Below are positions 15,614-23,578 of a DNA stretch of 26,016 nucleotides, in pieces. Location: NCBI GenBank assembly GCA_030606585.1, contig JAUWGD010000006.1, forward strand, positions 1 to 26,016. Direction: 5' to 3'. The notes beneath the pieces are model-generated. The model did no database searches, was not told the origin of the DNA, and worked only from the letters and a program-made list of their open reading frames with translations. Origin of the DNA: Dehalococcoidales bacterium. GTDB taxonomy: Bacteria; Chloroflexota; Dehalococcoidia; Dehalococcoidales; RBG-16-60-22. The translations under genes were made by a program, and so were the position numbers. Each line of letters opens with the position of its first letter. Positions within the stretch are counted from its first letter, which is position 1.

Positions 15614-16573
15614 CTAACCGTATCTTATCCTGGGGTCCAGCCATCCATAGGATATATCAACAGCCAGATTGACCACCAATATAATAACGGCAATGACGAA
15701 GGTGATGGCCTGTACCACCACGTAGTCCTGGCCGAAGATGCTGCTGACCATCAGGCGGCCGACACCCGGAATAGCAAATATCAACTCGACGAGTACGGAA
15801 CCGCCGAAGATAATACCCACGCCGAGGCCCATCAGGGTAATCACCGGAATAAGGCTGTTTTTCATGGCATGTTTTATTATCACCATACGCTCACTCAAGC
15901 CCTTGGCCCAGGCGGTGCGGATGTAGTCCTGCCGGGTTACCTCAAGCATACTTGACCGCATCTGGCGTGCGTTGGCCGCCAGACCGAAGATAGCCAGACA
16001 GATAACGGGCATAACCAGTTGCCTGGTGCTCAGCCAGAAATCGTCGAACGGTGAGGTGTAACCCGAAATAGGAAGCCAACCGAGTTTAAGTCCAAAAACG
16101 TATATCATCAATATCCCTGCAAAAAACACGGGGATACATATGCCAATATAGGTCAGGGGCGTAATTACTTTATCCAACCATTCCCCCCGCCTTACGGCAG
16201 CGAGTAGACCCGCTATTACACCTAAAACGGCACCGATTATTAAAGATAGCAGGCCTAAGTGAGCCGTAACAGGGAAACGCTCCATCATGAGCCTGCCCAC
16301 CTTTTCACGGTAAAATATCGAGGTGCCGAAGTCTCCCTGGGAGATGCCGGCCATCCAGTTGGCGTACTGCACCATAACGGGCTTATCCAGACCGAACTCG
16401 GCCCGGAGTTTATCAAGCATCTCCGGGGGCATAGCTTGCACTTCGGCAGACTGGGCTATGTAAATTATAAGTGGGTCGCCGGGCAGCAACCGCATGACAA
16501 AAAAAACAATGAGGGTTACCAGGATAAGCACGAACAGCGCCTGTATCAGTCGCCGGATAATATATGTTGTCAT
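15614..16573 (-). CDS. ABC transporter permease DppB-like
   Basis: A 319-residue permease partner of the DppC-like protein. The N-terminus 'YIIRRLIQALFVLILVTLIVFFVMRLLPGDP' is the standard DppB start, and 'LGLDKPVMVQYANWMAGISQGDFGTSIFY' follows in slightly altered form. The EAA loop reads 'YIRTAWAKGLSERMVIIKHAMKNSLIPVITLMGLGVG', and the end 'DISYGWLDPRIRYG' is family-typical. Six membrane helices are expected. It is separated from the receptor gene by 200 nt containing two hairpins, and from dppC by only 13 nt. Confidence 0.92.
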   Translation of the reverse strand: MTTYIIRRLIQALFVLILVTLIVFFVMRLLPGDPLIIYIAQSAEVQAMPPEMLDKLRAEFGLDKPVMVQYANWMAGISQGDFGTSIFYREKVGRLMMERFPVTAHLGLLSLIIGAVLGVIAGLLAAVRRGEWLDKVITPLTYIGICIPVFFAGILMIYVFGLKLGWLPISGYTSPFDDFWLSTRQLVMPVICLAIFGLAANARQMRSSMLEVTRQDYIRTAWAKGLSERMVIIKHAMKNSLIPVITLMGLGVGIIFGGSVLVELIFAIPGVGRLMVSSIFGQDYVVVQAITFVIAVIILVVNLAVDISYGWLDPRIRYG

Positions 16574-16596
16574 ACTAAACCTCGGGTATCATTAAG

Positions 16597-16756
16597 GAAT
16601 CTTCTTGGCCTTAGGCATAAAATCAAGTTCAGCCCAGACCCCGAAGATTCTCCTAAATAACCCACAGTCTGGCTAATAATTAGAATTACAGCTTTCTTCT
16701 TACGCCGGGTGATTCACCCCAGACCTCATTATCAGGATGGGTACGAACCACCCGGC
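16597..16756 (-). promoter_or_regulatory. Hairpins between dppA- and dppB-like genes
   Basis: About 20 nt after the receptor gene's stop, GCCGGGTG (16704-16711) and CACCCGGC (16749-16756) form an 8-bp GC-rich stem with a 37-nt loop; a shorter palindrome GGGTGATTCACCC (16707-16719) overlaps one arm. Nearer to dppB, GAATCTTC (16597-16604) pairs with GAAGATTC (16643-16650). None has a T-run. Such hairpins after receptor genes commonly protect the upstream message, raising receptor over permease levels; here that is inferred. Confidence 0.45.
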
Positions 16757-16774
16757 TTTCTCTATCTTAACTGA

Positions 16775-18379
16775 TTAGTGCTCTTCCATCCAATCGTCGT
16801 ACGAAAACCACATGATCCCATGTATCAGCTGGTAGTCGCTGTGAACGTAAGTCTGCATCACCTGCCCACTTGACGTCCGGTAAAGCGGAACAATCATGGC
16901 ATCCTCGCCGCCCTGCCGGATGGCTGCCCTGATTTTATCTATCGCCTCATACGCATCCGCGTACTTGGAGTCCAGCGCTTCCTCGCACAATTTCAGATAT
17001 TCGTCTGACTTCCAGATATTACCGGTCCGGAAGGTCATCGGACTGGGACCAAAGTGGATGAATAAATCAGTTGCGCTCGGGTTGATGCCGGATGCGGTTA
17101 ATACCATGTCATCCCAGCCTATACCGAAGACCGAGCCGAAGTACCGGCCCATGTCGGCAACGTCCAGGTCAACCTCTATGCCCACTTCGCCCAGATAAGC
17201 CTGAATAGCGGAGCCCGTATCCATTCCCATTTCCGTGAGCATCATTGTAGTCTTGAAGCCATCAGGGTATCCTGCCTCGGCCAGCAGTTCTCTGGCTTTA
17301 TCCGGATTATACGGTCGCGGGTCGTAACCCTCTACGTAACCCGGCCATATTGATGAAGCCATCTGGTGAAGCGGTTCGTACTGGCCATAGCCGAGCATCT
17401 CGGCCAGAGCCGGGCGGTTGATGGCGTATTCGATTGCGGCACGTACTTTCTGGTCGTAGAATATTGACTCGGGGTCACTGGAGTTAAACGCGAGTAAATA
17501 GAACATGCCGGGTCCCCAGTTAATATCAAGCCCCTTTTCCTCTAAATCGAGCATCATCTGTATCGCTGATGCGTCCGTCCAGACATCGGCTTCTCCCGCT
17601 TCCATCGTAGCCGCGGCTACCATGGTATCCGGGATAAAGCGGACTTCCATAGCATCGAGATACGGCATGCCTTCCTGCCAGTAGTTGTCGTTCTTCTCAT
17701 ACCTCAAGAAGTCATCGCGTTGAAACACAGCGACTGTGAAGGGGCCTGTCCCAACCGGGTTCATCCGGGCCCATTCGATACGCTCCTCATCCGTGGCACC
17801 GGCATTTTCAAACGCCGTCGGCGAAATCGACACCATTAACCCGAAATTTTCAATCGACATCCAACTAACGAACGTCACGTGCATCACGATAGTATATTCA
17901 TCGATTACTTCGAGTGACTCGACAAACTGACCGTCCGTTAGCCTGGCCGTATCAATTCCCATCTGAAAGTTCCACCGGCATGCCTCGGCATTCCAGTCCG
18001 TGCCGTCATGGAACTGGACGCCTTCCCTCAGGTGCCAGGTGACAGTTTTGTTTACCGGGTCGGTCTCCCAGGATTCAGCTAACACCGGTATCATAATTCC
18101 CTTTTCATCCCACTCGGCCAGCCGCTCGAGGACGGGCAGCATAGCTATGCTATCACCCGGGGCAAACTCCGGCGGGTAGCCCAGGACTTTGGGGAATTGG
18201 CCCCTGACGAATTTCATGGTGCCGCCGTACTCCTGACCCTCCGGGCCTGTTTTCGGTTCGGGCGCCGGGGCTGGTGCTGGTGCCGGGGTAGGTGCTGGTT
18301 TTTCCGGTTCGGCGCAACTGCCAATGAATAATGCGCTAATCAGGATAACCGATAGTGCAATTAAAAGAAGCTTTTTCAT
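16775..18379 (-). CDS. ABC transporter solute-binding lipoprotein (family 5)
   Basis: A receptor of about 534 residues of the SBP family 5 (DppA/OppA/NikA). The start chosen is the ATG at 18379, giving a normal signal peptide MKKLLLIALSVILISALFIG with a lipobox IGSC and Cys22. GGAGG lies 11 nt upstream. A longer version from a TTG at 18436 also has a good ribosome site (AAAGGGGGTG) but would put 19 charged residues before the signal. A Pro/Ala linker (about 25-48) precedes the mature domain, which shows 'LAESWETDPVNKTVTWHLREGVQFHDGTDWNAEA' and 'KVRAAIEYAINRPALAEML', both family landmarks. It binds peptides, nickel or related ligands outside the cell. Confidence 0.92.
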   Translation of the reverse strand: MKKLLLIALSVILISALFIGSCAEPEKPAPTPAPAPAPAPEPKTGPEGQEYGGTMKFVRGQFPKVLGYPPEFAPGDSIAMLPVLERLAEWDEKGIMIPVLAESWETDPVNKTVTWHLREGVQFHDGTDWNAEACRWNFQMGIDTARLTDGQFVESLEVIDEYTIVMHVTFVSWMSIENFGLMVSISPTAFENAGATDEERIEWARMNPVGTGPFTVAVFQRDDFLRYEKNDNYWQEGMPYLDAMEVRFIPDTMVAAATMEAGEADVWTDASAIQMMLDLEEKGLDINWGPGMFYLLAFNSSDPESIFYDQKVRAAIEYAINRPALAEMLGYGQYEPLHQMASSIWPGYVEGYDPRPYNPDKARELLAEAGYPDGFKTTMMLTEMGMDTGSAIQAYLGEVGIEVDLDVADMGRYFGSVFGIGWDDMVLTASGINPSATDLFIHFGPSPMTFRTGNIWKSDEYLKLCEEALDSKYADAYEAIDKIRAAIRQGGEDAMIVPLYRTSSGQVMQTYVHSDYQLIHGIMWFSYDDWMEEH

Positions 18380-18540
18380 CGTTAATTTGACCTCCTTTAC
18401 GGATTCTCGTTCGCTCTTGGTGGCTTGCTTACTCAATCATACATCACCCCCTTTAGTTACAAAGTATGCGAATTATCCAGTTAGACTGATTTTCGCTTGT
18501 TTTAGAACAATATTTACACAGCTAATCAGCTAGGTGCGTA

Positions 18541-18570
18541 ATTGTATATCCTTTTTAGTTTAGAAGTCAA
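18541..18570 (-). promoter_or_regulatory. Sigma-70 promoter of ABC operon
   Basis: On the minus strand TTGACT (18570-18565) is followed after 16 nt by TATACA (18548-18543), or after 18 nt by TACAAT (18546-18541). Transcription would begin near 18535, leaving a leader of about 155 nt. It abuts the recombinase-derived repeat at 18572-18608, so the operon may be transcribed from the edge of a mobile-element scar. Confidence 0.55.
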
Positions 18571-18571
18571 G

Positions 18572-18608
18572 AGTTCATGTATTCATCCCGATGTTTATGC
18601 AATGGTAG
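18572..18608 (-). repeat. Dispersed repeat: recombinase 3'-end scar
   Basis: These 37 nt match 252-288 in 33 positions, and their inner 22 nt (CATCCCGATGTT- core) match 13694-13715 in 21. At the first copy the sequence covers the last codons, the stop and the flank of a recombinase remnant. Here the CAA of that copy has become TAA and little recognisable coding sequence remains upstream. All three copies have the same orientation. Confidence 0.65.
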
Positions 18609-18720
18609 CATCTATTCGATGATTCATACTAAAAGGGGGAGCCTGTAACGACTCACCCTCAATGTAAAACCTGCCGGCCCCTTTCAATAGCTGTGAATTA
18701 CCTCAACCAGATTAAATTGC

Positions 18721-18996
18721 TTAATGTGTCAACAAATCACTCCGTAAATTTTGGGTTGCCGTGGCGTCGACTTCAAATGATTGCGGGTCAATAACTGCCC
18801 CGTAGTCATGCCGGGCTTGCTCAACCGAGACGTAACCGTTAATAACGTCCCGGCGTACCTCTTCAATATCTCTTTCAAGTGGATTCCCGTAGCCGCCCCC
18901 GCCGCCGGCAGTAGCCACCACTCTACAACCTTCTGCCAGTTGCATGCCTGAAGTCTTCAGTAATTCAAATTCCTTTTTAGCTTTCGGCTTAATCAC
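18721..18996 (-). CDS. Orphan hydantoinase B/oxoprolinase C-terminal domain
   Basis: A 91-residue open frame from a GTG that begins 4 nt after the preceding stop. Residues about 28-72 read 'TAGGGGGYGNPLERDIEEVRRDVINGYVSVEQARHDYGAVID', the C-terminal signature of hydantoinase B (HyuB), N-methylhydantoinase and acetone/acetophenone carboxylase subunits, which are normally over 500 residues. The catalytic body is absent, and the upstream sequence belongs to a different gene. It is either a decayed remnant or a small protein retained with the molybdoenzyme operon; the tight spacing and clean frame favour the latter slightly. No function can be assigned. Confidence 0.6.
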   Translation of the reverse strand: MIKPKAKKEFELLKTSGMQLAEGCRVVATAGGGGGYGNPLERDIEEVRRDVINGYVSVEQARHDYGAVIDPQSFEVDATATQNLRSDLLTH

Positions 18997-19000
18997 CGCG

Positions 19001-19324
19001 TTATATCTGCTGTAAGGTTACAATTCTATATGATTTAATATCCCAGCGTCGCTCTCCGGAATACACCACTTCAAAAGCACCGGTTTTACCCGGTTCCAGT
19101 CGTCTCACGATATCTACTTCGGTACCTATTAGCGTTCCGGCAGCGTCATAATACTCCGCCTTTATCTCGGCGCTTACGTTGGAATCGGGGCTGATATTCC
19201 GTACCGCCCCTTCAACGACCCTGTGCCCGAATCGGTTGACGGACATCCTGTGGTGAAGCGTCTGCAATTTATTGTCCGGCGACGTTATTGCCTGTGGTTG
19301 TATTTTCGCTAACTGTTCTGCCAT
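19001..19324 (-). CDS. Small FxLYD-like beta-sandwich protein
   Basis: A 107-residue protein without a signal peptide. The pattern 'VVEGAVRNISPDSNVSAEIKAEYYDAAGTLIGTEVDIVRRLEPGKTGAFEVVY' fits the FxLYD fold, a small immunoglobulin-like beta-sandwich usually found in secreted or envelope proteins. The start is 8 nt after the molybdoenzyme stop, and GGGGAGG overlaps the end of that gene, so the two are co-translated. In the known transhydroxylase the beta subunit carries a C-terminal beta-sandwich domain; a structural role here is possible but only a guess. Confidence 0.55.
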   Translation of the reverse strand: MAEQLAKIQPQAITSPDNKLQTLHHRMSVNRFGHRVVEGAVRNISPDSNVSAEIKAEYYDAAGTLIGTEVDIVRRLEPGKTGAFEVVYSGERRWDIKSYRIVTLQQI

Positions 19325-19332
19325 ATTTACGC

Positions 19333-21936
19333 TTACGCCTCCCCTTCAACCCAGGCATCGAAGCGCAGACCGGAAGCCGGGTCGTATTCCCTCTGGAATG
19401 CTTCGGGGTACTGCTTCATCCATGCGCCCAGTTCTTCGAGGCTAACCTTCTCAACCTGAACAAGGAAACCGCTGGCTACCTGGCCCTGGGTGTTCGGCGA
19501 AGTCGTCTTTTCAGGGGAAATCAGGTTATTGTTGCCGCCCCGGTCAATCCCGTCAGTTATGAGGTCGGCCCTGGCTCCGTGGTCCTGGTAAGTAACTCCA
19601 GGCATTATCCTCTCGGTCACGCAGGCGCCGCCGAGGACGATACCCCGCTCGTTATACATCTTGACCACGTCCCCGTTTTCTATATTCCGCGAGGCCGCGT
19701 CAACCGGATTAATCCAGACAGGCTCGTACATGTAGCCATCAGGACCCTTAACTTTACAGGTCTGGATTTCCCTGAACCATGATACATCATCGAGCTGGGC
19801 ATGCTGCCTCCATCTCCCGTGATTCGAGACGAGGAGGAAGGGATATTCCTTAGCTCTGGGATGCAACCGGCTTTCCTGATGCGTCTTACCGAACGGAATC
19901 CAGTGCGGCACCGGCGGTCTCTCTTCATCGTCGGGGAAGTTCTCCAGTAAGCCGGTAGCCTCAAACTCTATTTTACCGGTGGGTGTTTTCAGGGGATACG
20001 TCTCCGGGTCATGATAGAAATTCAGACGGGGAGTGGGGTCGTTCTCCCAACCTTCAGCCGGAGGAACACAGTAGAATCCCTTCTCGTTGAGCTCTTCCCA
20101 GCTGATAAAATCCTTGATACCACAGCTTTCATAACCTGTCTTTATCCATTCTTCGACAGTCTTGCCTTCCGTGTACTGGTCATATATACCGAGTTTTTTA
20201 GCCACCTCGCCGACCGCTTCGTAATCACTCCTGGACTCCCCGACAGGCTCGATGCACTGTCCTTCCGGGTAAACGCTCTGGCAGAATGAGTCGGTGCCTA
20301 TCATAATATCCTCTGTCTCGAATTTGGTACAGGTGGGTAAAATTATATCTGCGTAAAGAGTATCATTCTCCAGCCACGGGTGCTGGACAATTATAGTCTC
20401 TATTTTGGGACTTCTGAACGCCTCAATCATCCTGTTTCCGCAATTACAGCATGTTATCCAGCAAGGCGTGTCAGACCATATCATATGTATTTCAGGGCAG
20501 CCCTCTACGGGATACTGGTACTGCACAAACTGGTCTTCAGTCGGCATCACGGGTGAGCCGGTACTGTAGAATTTCATGGGTTTATCGTCGGTAGCGTCGA
20601 GAATGGCATCGTGAAGCCTGGTCTTGGGAAGGAATTGTTTCGGATGCCACCTTACCTCGCCAAGCCCGCGATAAGCCGTGAAGGGATTGAGCATCACCGA
20701 AGCCCGGGGCATACTGAAGACGGAAGTCCGGTTAGTGCCCGGTTTCCCTATGCCCTGCATGGCGGAACAGGCCACCTGCATCCTGGCAGGTTCGGTTGAG
20801 TAGGTCCCTCTGCAGAGTGGGCCACCGGTCCCACTCCCGAACGTGGTTACTCTGGATGCCCACTCCCTTGCCAGCGCTTTTATTGTCCACACCGGGACAC
20901 CACACAGCGGCGAAGCCCATTGCGCCGTCTTGGGGATTCCGTCTTCGTCTCCCGTGACGTATGCTTTAAATTTATCGAAACCATGCGTGTGCGTGGCTAT
21001 AAAATCTTTATCATAGGTGCTCTCGGTCATCCAGGTATAGGCTATGGCCAGCAGCAGCGCCGTGTCCGTATTCGGATATACCGGGATCCACTTATCAGCG
21101 TGTACGGCGGCAGAGTAGTTCAGGTCCGGGCTGATGAATATATGTTTTATACCGAGTTCCGCGTAGAAATAGGCCCACAGGCTCATGTGCTGCCCGCCGA
21201 GTTGCCAGGGCGTAGTTTCCCAGTCGCTCCCCCAGAACAGAATCATATCGGTGTTTTCGGCAATGTCCTTGAAGGCATTGGTGCCCGGGCTGTACGTGCC
21301 GAAAGGAGACATTCCCCACATATGGGTGGCGCCCCATTTCCATCCTTCCCAGCTGTCCGGAGTCCTGACCTGCAGGGTATACTCTCCCTTTTCCTCGCCT
21401 TCGCCCAGATACTTGAACATTTGAGTTTGACACCCGTGAGGAGCATGGACAATTTTCGACTCTCCATGTCCATCGCCCTGCAGGTATATCGCATATGGCC
21501 CGTATTCCGCCTGCAGCCTCTTTATTTCACCGGCTATGATGTCGGTGGCTTCATCCCAGGAAATCCTCTTGAATTTACTCTTACCCCGGTTCTGCGGATT
21601 TCGGTCGCCATCGGGGTCCCAATCAACCCTCTTTAACGGATACTTAATCCGGTTGGGGGAGTACACCCGTTTTTTATAGGCCAGACCATGAGGATTCGGT
21701 AAGGTCTTGAGCCGTGAATTGAAGACTTTCCCGCGCGCTTCAACCTTCCATTGACCGATTTCCCCGGGCGTATACTTCTCGTCATAGTGGAGCGGTCTAA
21801 TCCTGATTATTCTGCCGTTTCTGGTATCGACCCGGGCAGCACCCCCACCTTGAGCAAAGGCGTGAAGTGACAATCCTTTGATGAATGTTTTCTCCGGTTC
21901 TTTTGGGGGTAAAGCCGCTGGCTGTTTCTCTGTCAT
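19333..21936 (-). CDS. Transhydroxylase-like molybdopterin oxidoreductase, large subunit
   Basis: A protein of about 867 residues in the DMSO reductase superfamily, closest in my recollection to the large subunit of pyrogallol-phloroglucinol transhydroxylase (875 residues). Shared features: no N-terminal Cys motif for a [4Fe-4S] cluster; 'WKVEARGKVF'; 'FKRISWDEATDIIAGEI'; and 'PDSWEGWKWGATHMWG' with Asp194-Ser195-Trp196, where the serine is the likely molybdenum ligand. His157 in GDGH matches the active-site His of that enzyme. The C-terminal pterin-binding domain is intact ('GDVVKMYNERGIVLGGACVTE'). The ATG at 21936 is chosen over a TTG at 22005 because a promoter overlaps the extension. The ribosome site is weak. 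No transhydroxylase-type iron-sulfur beta subunit is adjacent. The substrate could be a polyphenol or something else. Confidence 0.75.
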   Translation of the reverse strand: MTEKQPAALPPKEPEKTFIKGLSLHAFAQGGGAARVDTRNGRIIRIRPLHYDEKYTPGEIGQWKVEARGKVFNSRLKTLPNPHGLAYKKRVYSPNRIKYPLKRVDWDPDGDRNPQNRGKSKFKRISWDEATDIIAGEIKRLQAEYGPYAIYLQGDGHGESKIVHAPHGCQTQMFKYLGEGEEKGEYTLQVRTPDSWEGWKWGATHMWGMSPFGTYSPGTNAFKDIAENTDMILFWGSDWETTPWQLGGQHMSLWAYFYAELGIKHIFISPDLNYSAAVHADKWIPVYPNTDTALLLAIAYTWMTESTYDKDFIATHTHGFDKFKAYVTGDEDGIPKTAQWASPLCGVPVWTIKALAREWASRVTTFGSGTGGPLCRGTYSTEPARMQVACSAMQGIGKPGTNRTSVFSMPRASVMLNPFTAYRGLGEVRWHPKQFLPKTRLHDAILDATDDKPMKFYSTGSPVMPTEDQFVQYQYPVEGCPEIHMIWSDTPCWITCCNCGNRMIEAFRSPKIETIIVQHPWLENDTLYADIILPTCTKFETEDIMIGTDSFCQSVYPEGQCIEPVGESRSDYEAVGEVAKKLGIYDQYTEGKTVEEWIKTGYESCGIKDFISWEELNEKGFYCVPPAEGWENDPTPRLNFYHDPETYPLKTPTGKIEFEATGLLENFPDDEERPPVPHWIPFGKTHQESRLHPRAKEYPFLLVSNHGRWRQHAQLDDVSWFREIQTCKVKGPDGYMYEPVWINPVDAASRNIENGDVVKMYNERGIVLGGACVTERIMPGVTYQDHGARADLITDGIDRGGNNNLISPEKTTSPNTQGQVASGFLVQVEKVSLEELGAWMKQYPEAFQREYDPASGLRFDAWVEGEA

Positions 21937-21975
21937 TTTTTCGTACTCTCGGGGCGTTCTTTGCGGACGTACCTG

Positions 21976-22005
21976 ATTATACCCCCTTCGCAGTTGCGCA
22001 ATCAA
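21976..22005 (-). promoter_or_regulatory. Promoter of transhydroxylase-like operon
   Basis: On the minus strand TTGATT (22005-22000) is followed after 18 nt by a consensus TATAAT (21981-21976). Transcription would start near 21969, about 33 nt before the ATG at 21936. It lies inside the TTG-started longer reading frame, arguing that the longer frame is not used and that the operon is transcribed separately from fdh. Confidence 0.6.
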
Positions 22006-22079
22006 AACAATAGTTACAGTTACATCGGAACCGGAAAGGTTAAGGTAGATGAAGCGATGCTAGACAGCCGGTAATGTTT

Positions 22080-22928
22080 TTAGGCCTTGTTTTCTGCCAG
22101 GCCTTCCTCTCGTGCCTGCCTGTCCATGTCAAGTGTTAACAGACGCTGGAGAGGTAAGAGTATATCCTCGTCTCCGGCTTTGCGTAAATCAATGGCTTTC
22201 AGATAGTTCTGACAATTCTGGCAGGTATAAAGGCGATACATTCCTTCGTCATCGGTGTAGTAGCTCAGTTTCTCCTGGTCCTGACAGCCGCAGTAAGGGC
22301 ACTCCAGCCGCTGAAACAGCCATTCGGAATCGCAGCGCGAGCACACAAGCCACCTGGCTCCGTACTCCTTCTCCAGAAAAGCCAAGTCGGGCATGCCTCC
22401 GCAGACCGGACAGTAGCGCCGCCGCCAGGATTCCTGTTCCACGGAGTCGATATACACCCGTGCGTATATCGCCAGGAACGGATGCAATGTAGCTTGAATG
22501 ATTACCTGTAACAGATTTTCGCTGATACCATCCTGTATTTTACGGGGTGGTTCTTTGCCGTTGAACCATGCCTCAGCCGCTTTCTTGGTGAGGAGGCGAC
22601 CGACCCCGGGTTTTTTGAGATTTTCAGGGAGTTCACCGAAGAGCTGGGGGTACCTGGCGAGTGTAGCCGTAACTCTAGCGAACACGCCCTGTACCGTTGA
22701 CCAGTCGAGGTTAAGCTCGCTGAAACGCAGCAGCGGCCGCCCGCTGCGGAGTCGCTTCTGGATAGTCTCATGGCTCAGGGCGGGCATACGTGTGCCCTGG
22801 CTCTGCTGAACTCCGGACTGGATTTGCAGCAGCTTCTTATAGAATTCCAAGAGGAGGGGAAGTTTCCCCTCCTCTTTTTCCTGCTTTTTCAGCTTTTCTA
22901 ATATCTTGCTGGCAGTATCTTCAGTCAC
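22080..22928 (-). CDS. fdhE: Formate dehydrogenase accessory protein FdhE
   Basis: A protein of about 282 residues of the FdhE family, which binds the formate dehydrogenase and helps it mature. Four Cys pairs form rubredoxin-like metal sites: CPVCGG, CSRC, CPYCGC and CQNC in the C-terminal half. The N-terminal half is helical. The chosen GTG at 22928 has AAGGAA nine to ten bases upstream and begins 5 nt after the cytochrome gene stop; the longer frame from a GTG at 22967 has no ribosome site and would overlap that gene by 34 nt. Fourth gene of the fdh operon. Confidence 0.88.
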   Translation of the reverse strand: MTEDTASKILEKLKKQEKEEGKLPLLLEFYKKLLQIQSGVQQSQGTRMPALSHETIQKRLRSGRPLLRFSELNLDWSTVQGVFARVTATLARYPQLFGELPENLKKPGVGRLLTKKAAEAWFNGKEPPRKIQDGISENLLQVIIQATLHPFLAIYARVYIDSVEQESWRRRYCPVCGGMPDLAFLEKEYGARWLVCSRCDSEWLFQRLECPYCGCQDQEKLSYYTDDEGMYRLYTCQNCQNYLKAIDLRKAGDEDILLPLQRLLTLDMDRQAREEGLAENKA

Positions 22929-22933
22929 TAAGT

Positions 22934-23578
22934 TTATTCCTTGCCTTTGGAGACTTCGGCATACCACTTGGCGTGGTGCTTCTTGGCATACTCGGTAGAC
23001 ACCTTACCGCCGGTTATGGCGCTCCAGGCGTCGGTCATAAGCGGATGGACGACGCCCAGGTAGATATGGACGAAGAGCATGGCGCCGCTGACGATAAAGG
23101 AAACGTCATGGATGAAGACCATCCACTGCAGGACGGCAGGTGATGCCGTTGTCTTGGCGAACACCATGACCACCCCGGTGATAACGAAGAGCACCCCGAA
23201 TACTACCACAATGAACCACCACATCTTCTGGCCGGTATTCATTTCGCCCTGCGGCGGCATGTCTTTCTCGTCACCGAGGAAGTAGTAGCGAGGGGCTGCT
23301 TTAAGCCAGCCGATGTCATCTTTAGTCCAGGTGAAGGCCAGCTTTAATCCTCTAGCCACGGATCTGGGGTTGATGATGAGATAGATAATGGGTATGACGA
23401 TGAATATCGCCGCCCCGATGCGGTGAATGACGCGAGTCCAGCTGTCCTCGGCCAGGAAGCCCAGACCGGGGATAAAGAGTATCAGGCCGGTTAAGAACAG
23501 GAGAACGAAGGCTCCGGAGTGTATCCAGTGTAGAATCCGTATCGGTTTCCTATACTTTTCCACTTCGTGATGTGTCAT
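22934..23578 (-). CDS. fdhC: Formate dehydrogenase cytochrome b subunit (gamma)
   Basis: A 214-residue membrane protein with four predicted helices, matching the FdnI/FdoI di-haem cytochrome b family. Candidate haem-ligand histidines are in 'RILHWIHSGAFVLLFLTGL', 'VIHRIGAAIFIVI' and near 'FIHDVSFIVSGAMLFVHIYLG'. It accepts electrons from the FdhB iron-sulfur subunit and passes them to menaquinone. The ATG overlaps the FdhB stop (ATGA), indicating translational coupling. The gene symbol is chosen by function; naming differs among species. Confidence 0.9.
   Translation of the reverse strand: MTHHEVEKYRKPIRILHWIHSGAFVLLFLTGLILFIPGLGFLAEDSWTRVIHRIGAAIFIVIPIIYLIINPRSVARGLKLAFTWTKDDIGWLKAAPRYYFLGDEKDMPPQGEMNTGQKMWWFIVVVFGVLFVITGVVMVFAKTTASPAVLQWMVFIHDVSFIVSGAMLFVHIYLGVVHPLMTDAWSAITGGKVSTEYAKKHHAKWYAEVSKGKE

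Noticed and set aside
20920..21636. A 238-residue plus-strand open frame inside the transhydroxylase-like gene
   Set aside because: It lies antisense within a clearly coding gene, has no ribosome site and no recognisable motif; GC-rich codon structure opens the opposite frame.
21937..22005. N-terminal extension of the molybdoenzyme from a TTG codon
   Set aside because: No ribosome site upstream, and a good -35/-10 promoter lies within it; the ATG at 21936 gives a length close to the known family.
22929..22967. N-terminal extension of FdhE from an earlier GTG
   Set aside because: Overlaps the end of the cytochrome gene and has no ribosome site, while a second GTG has one at proper spacing.
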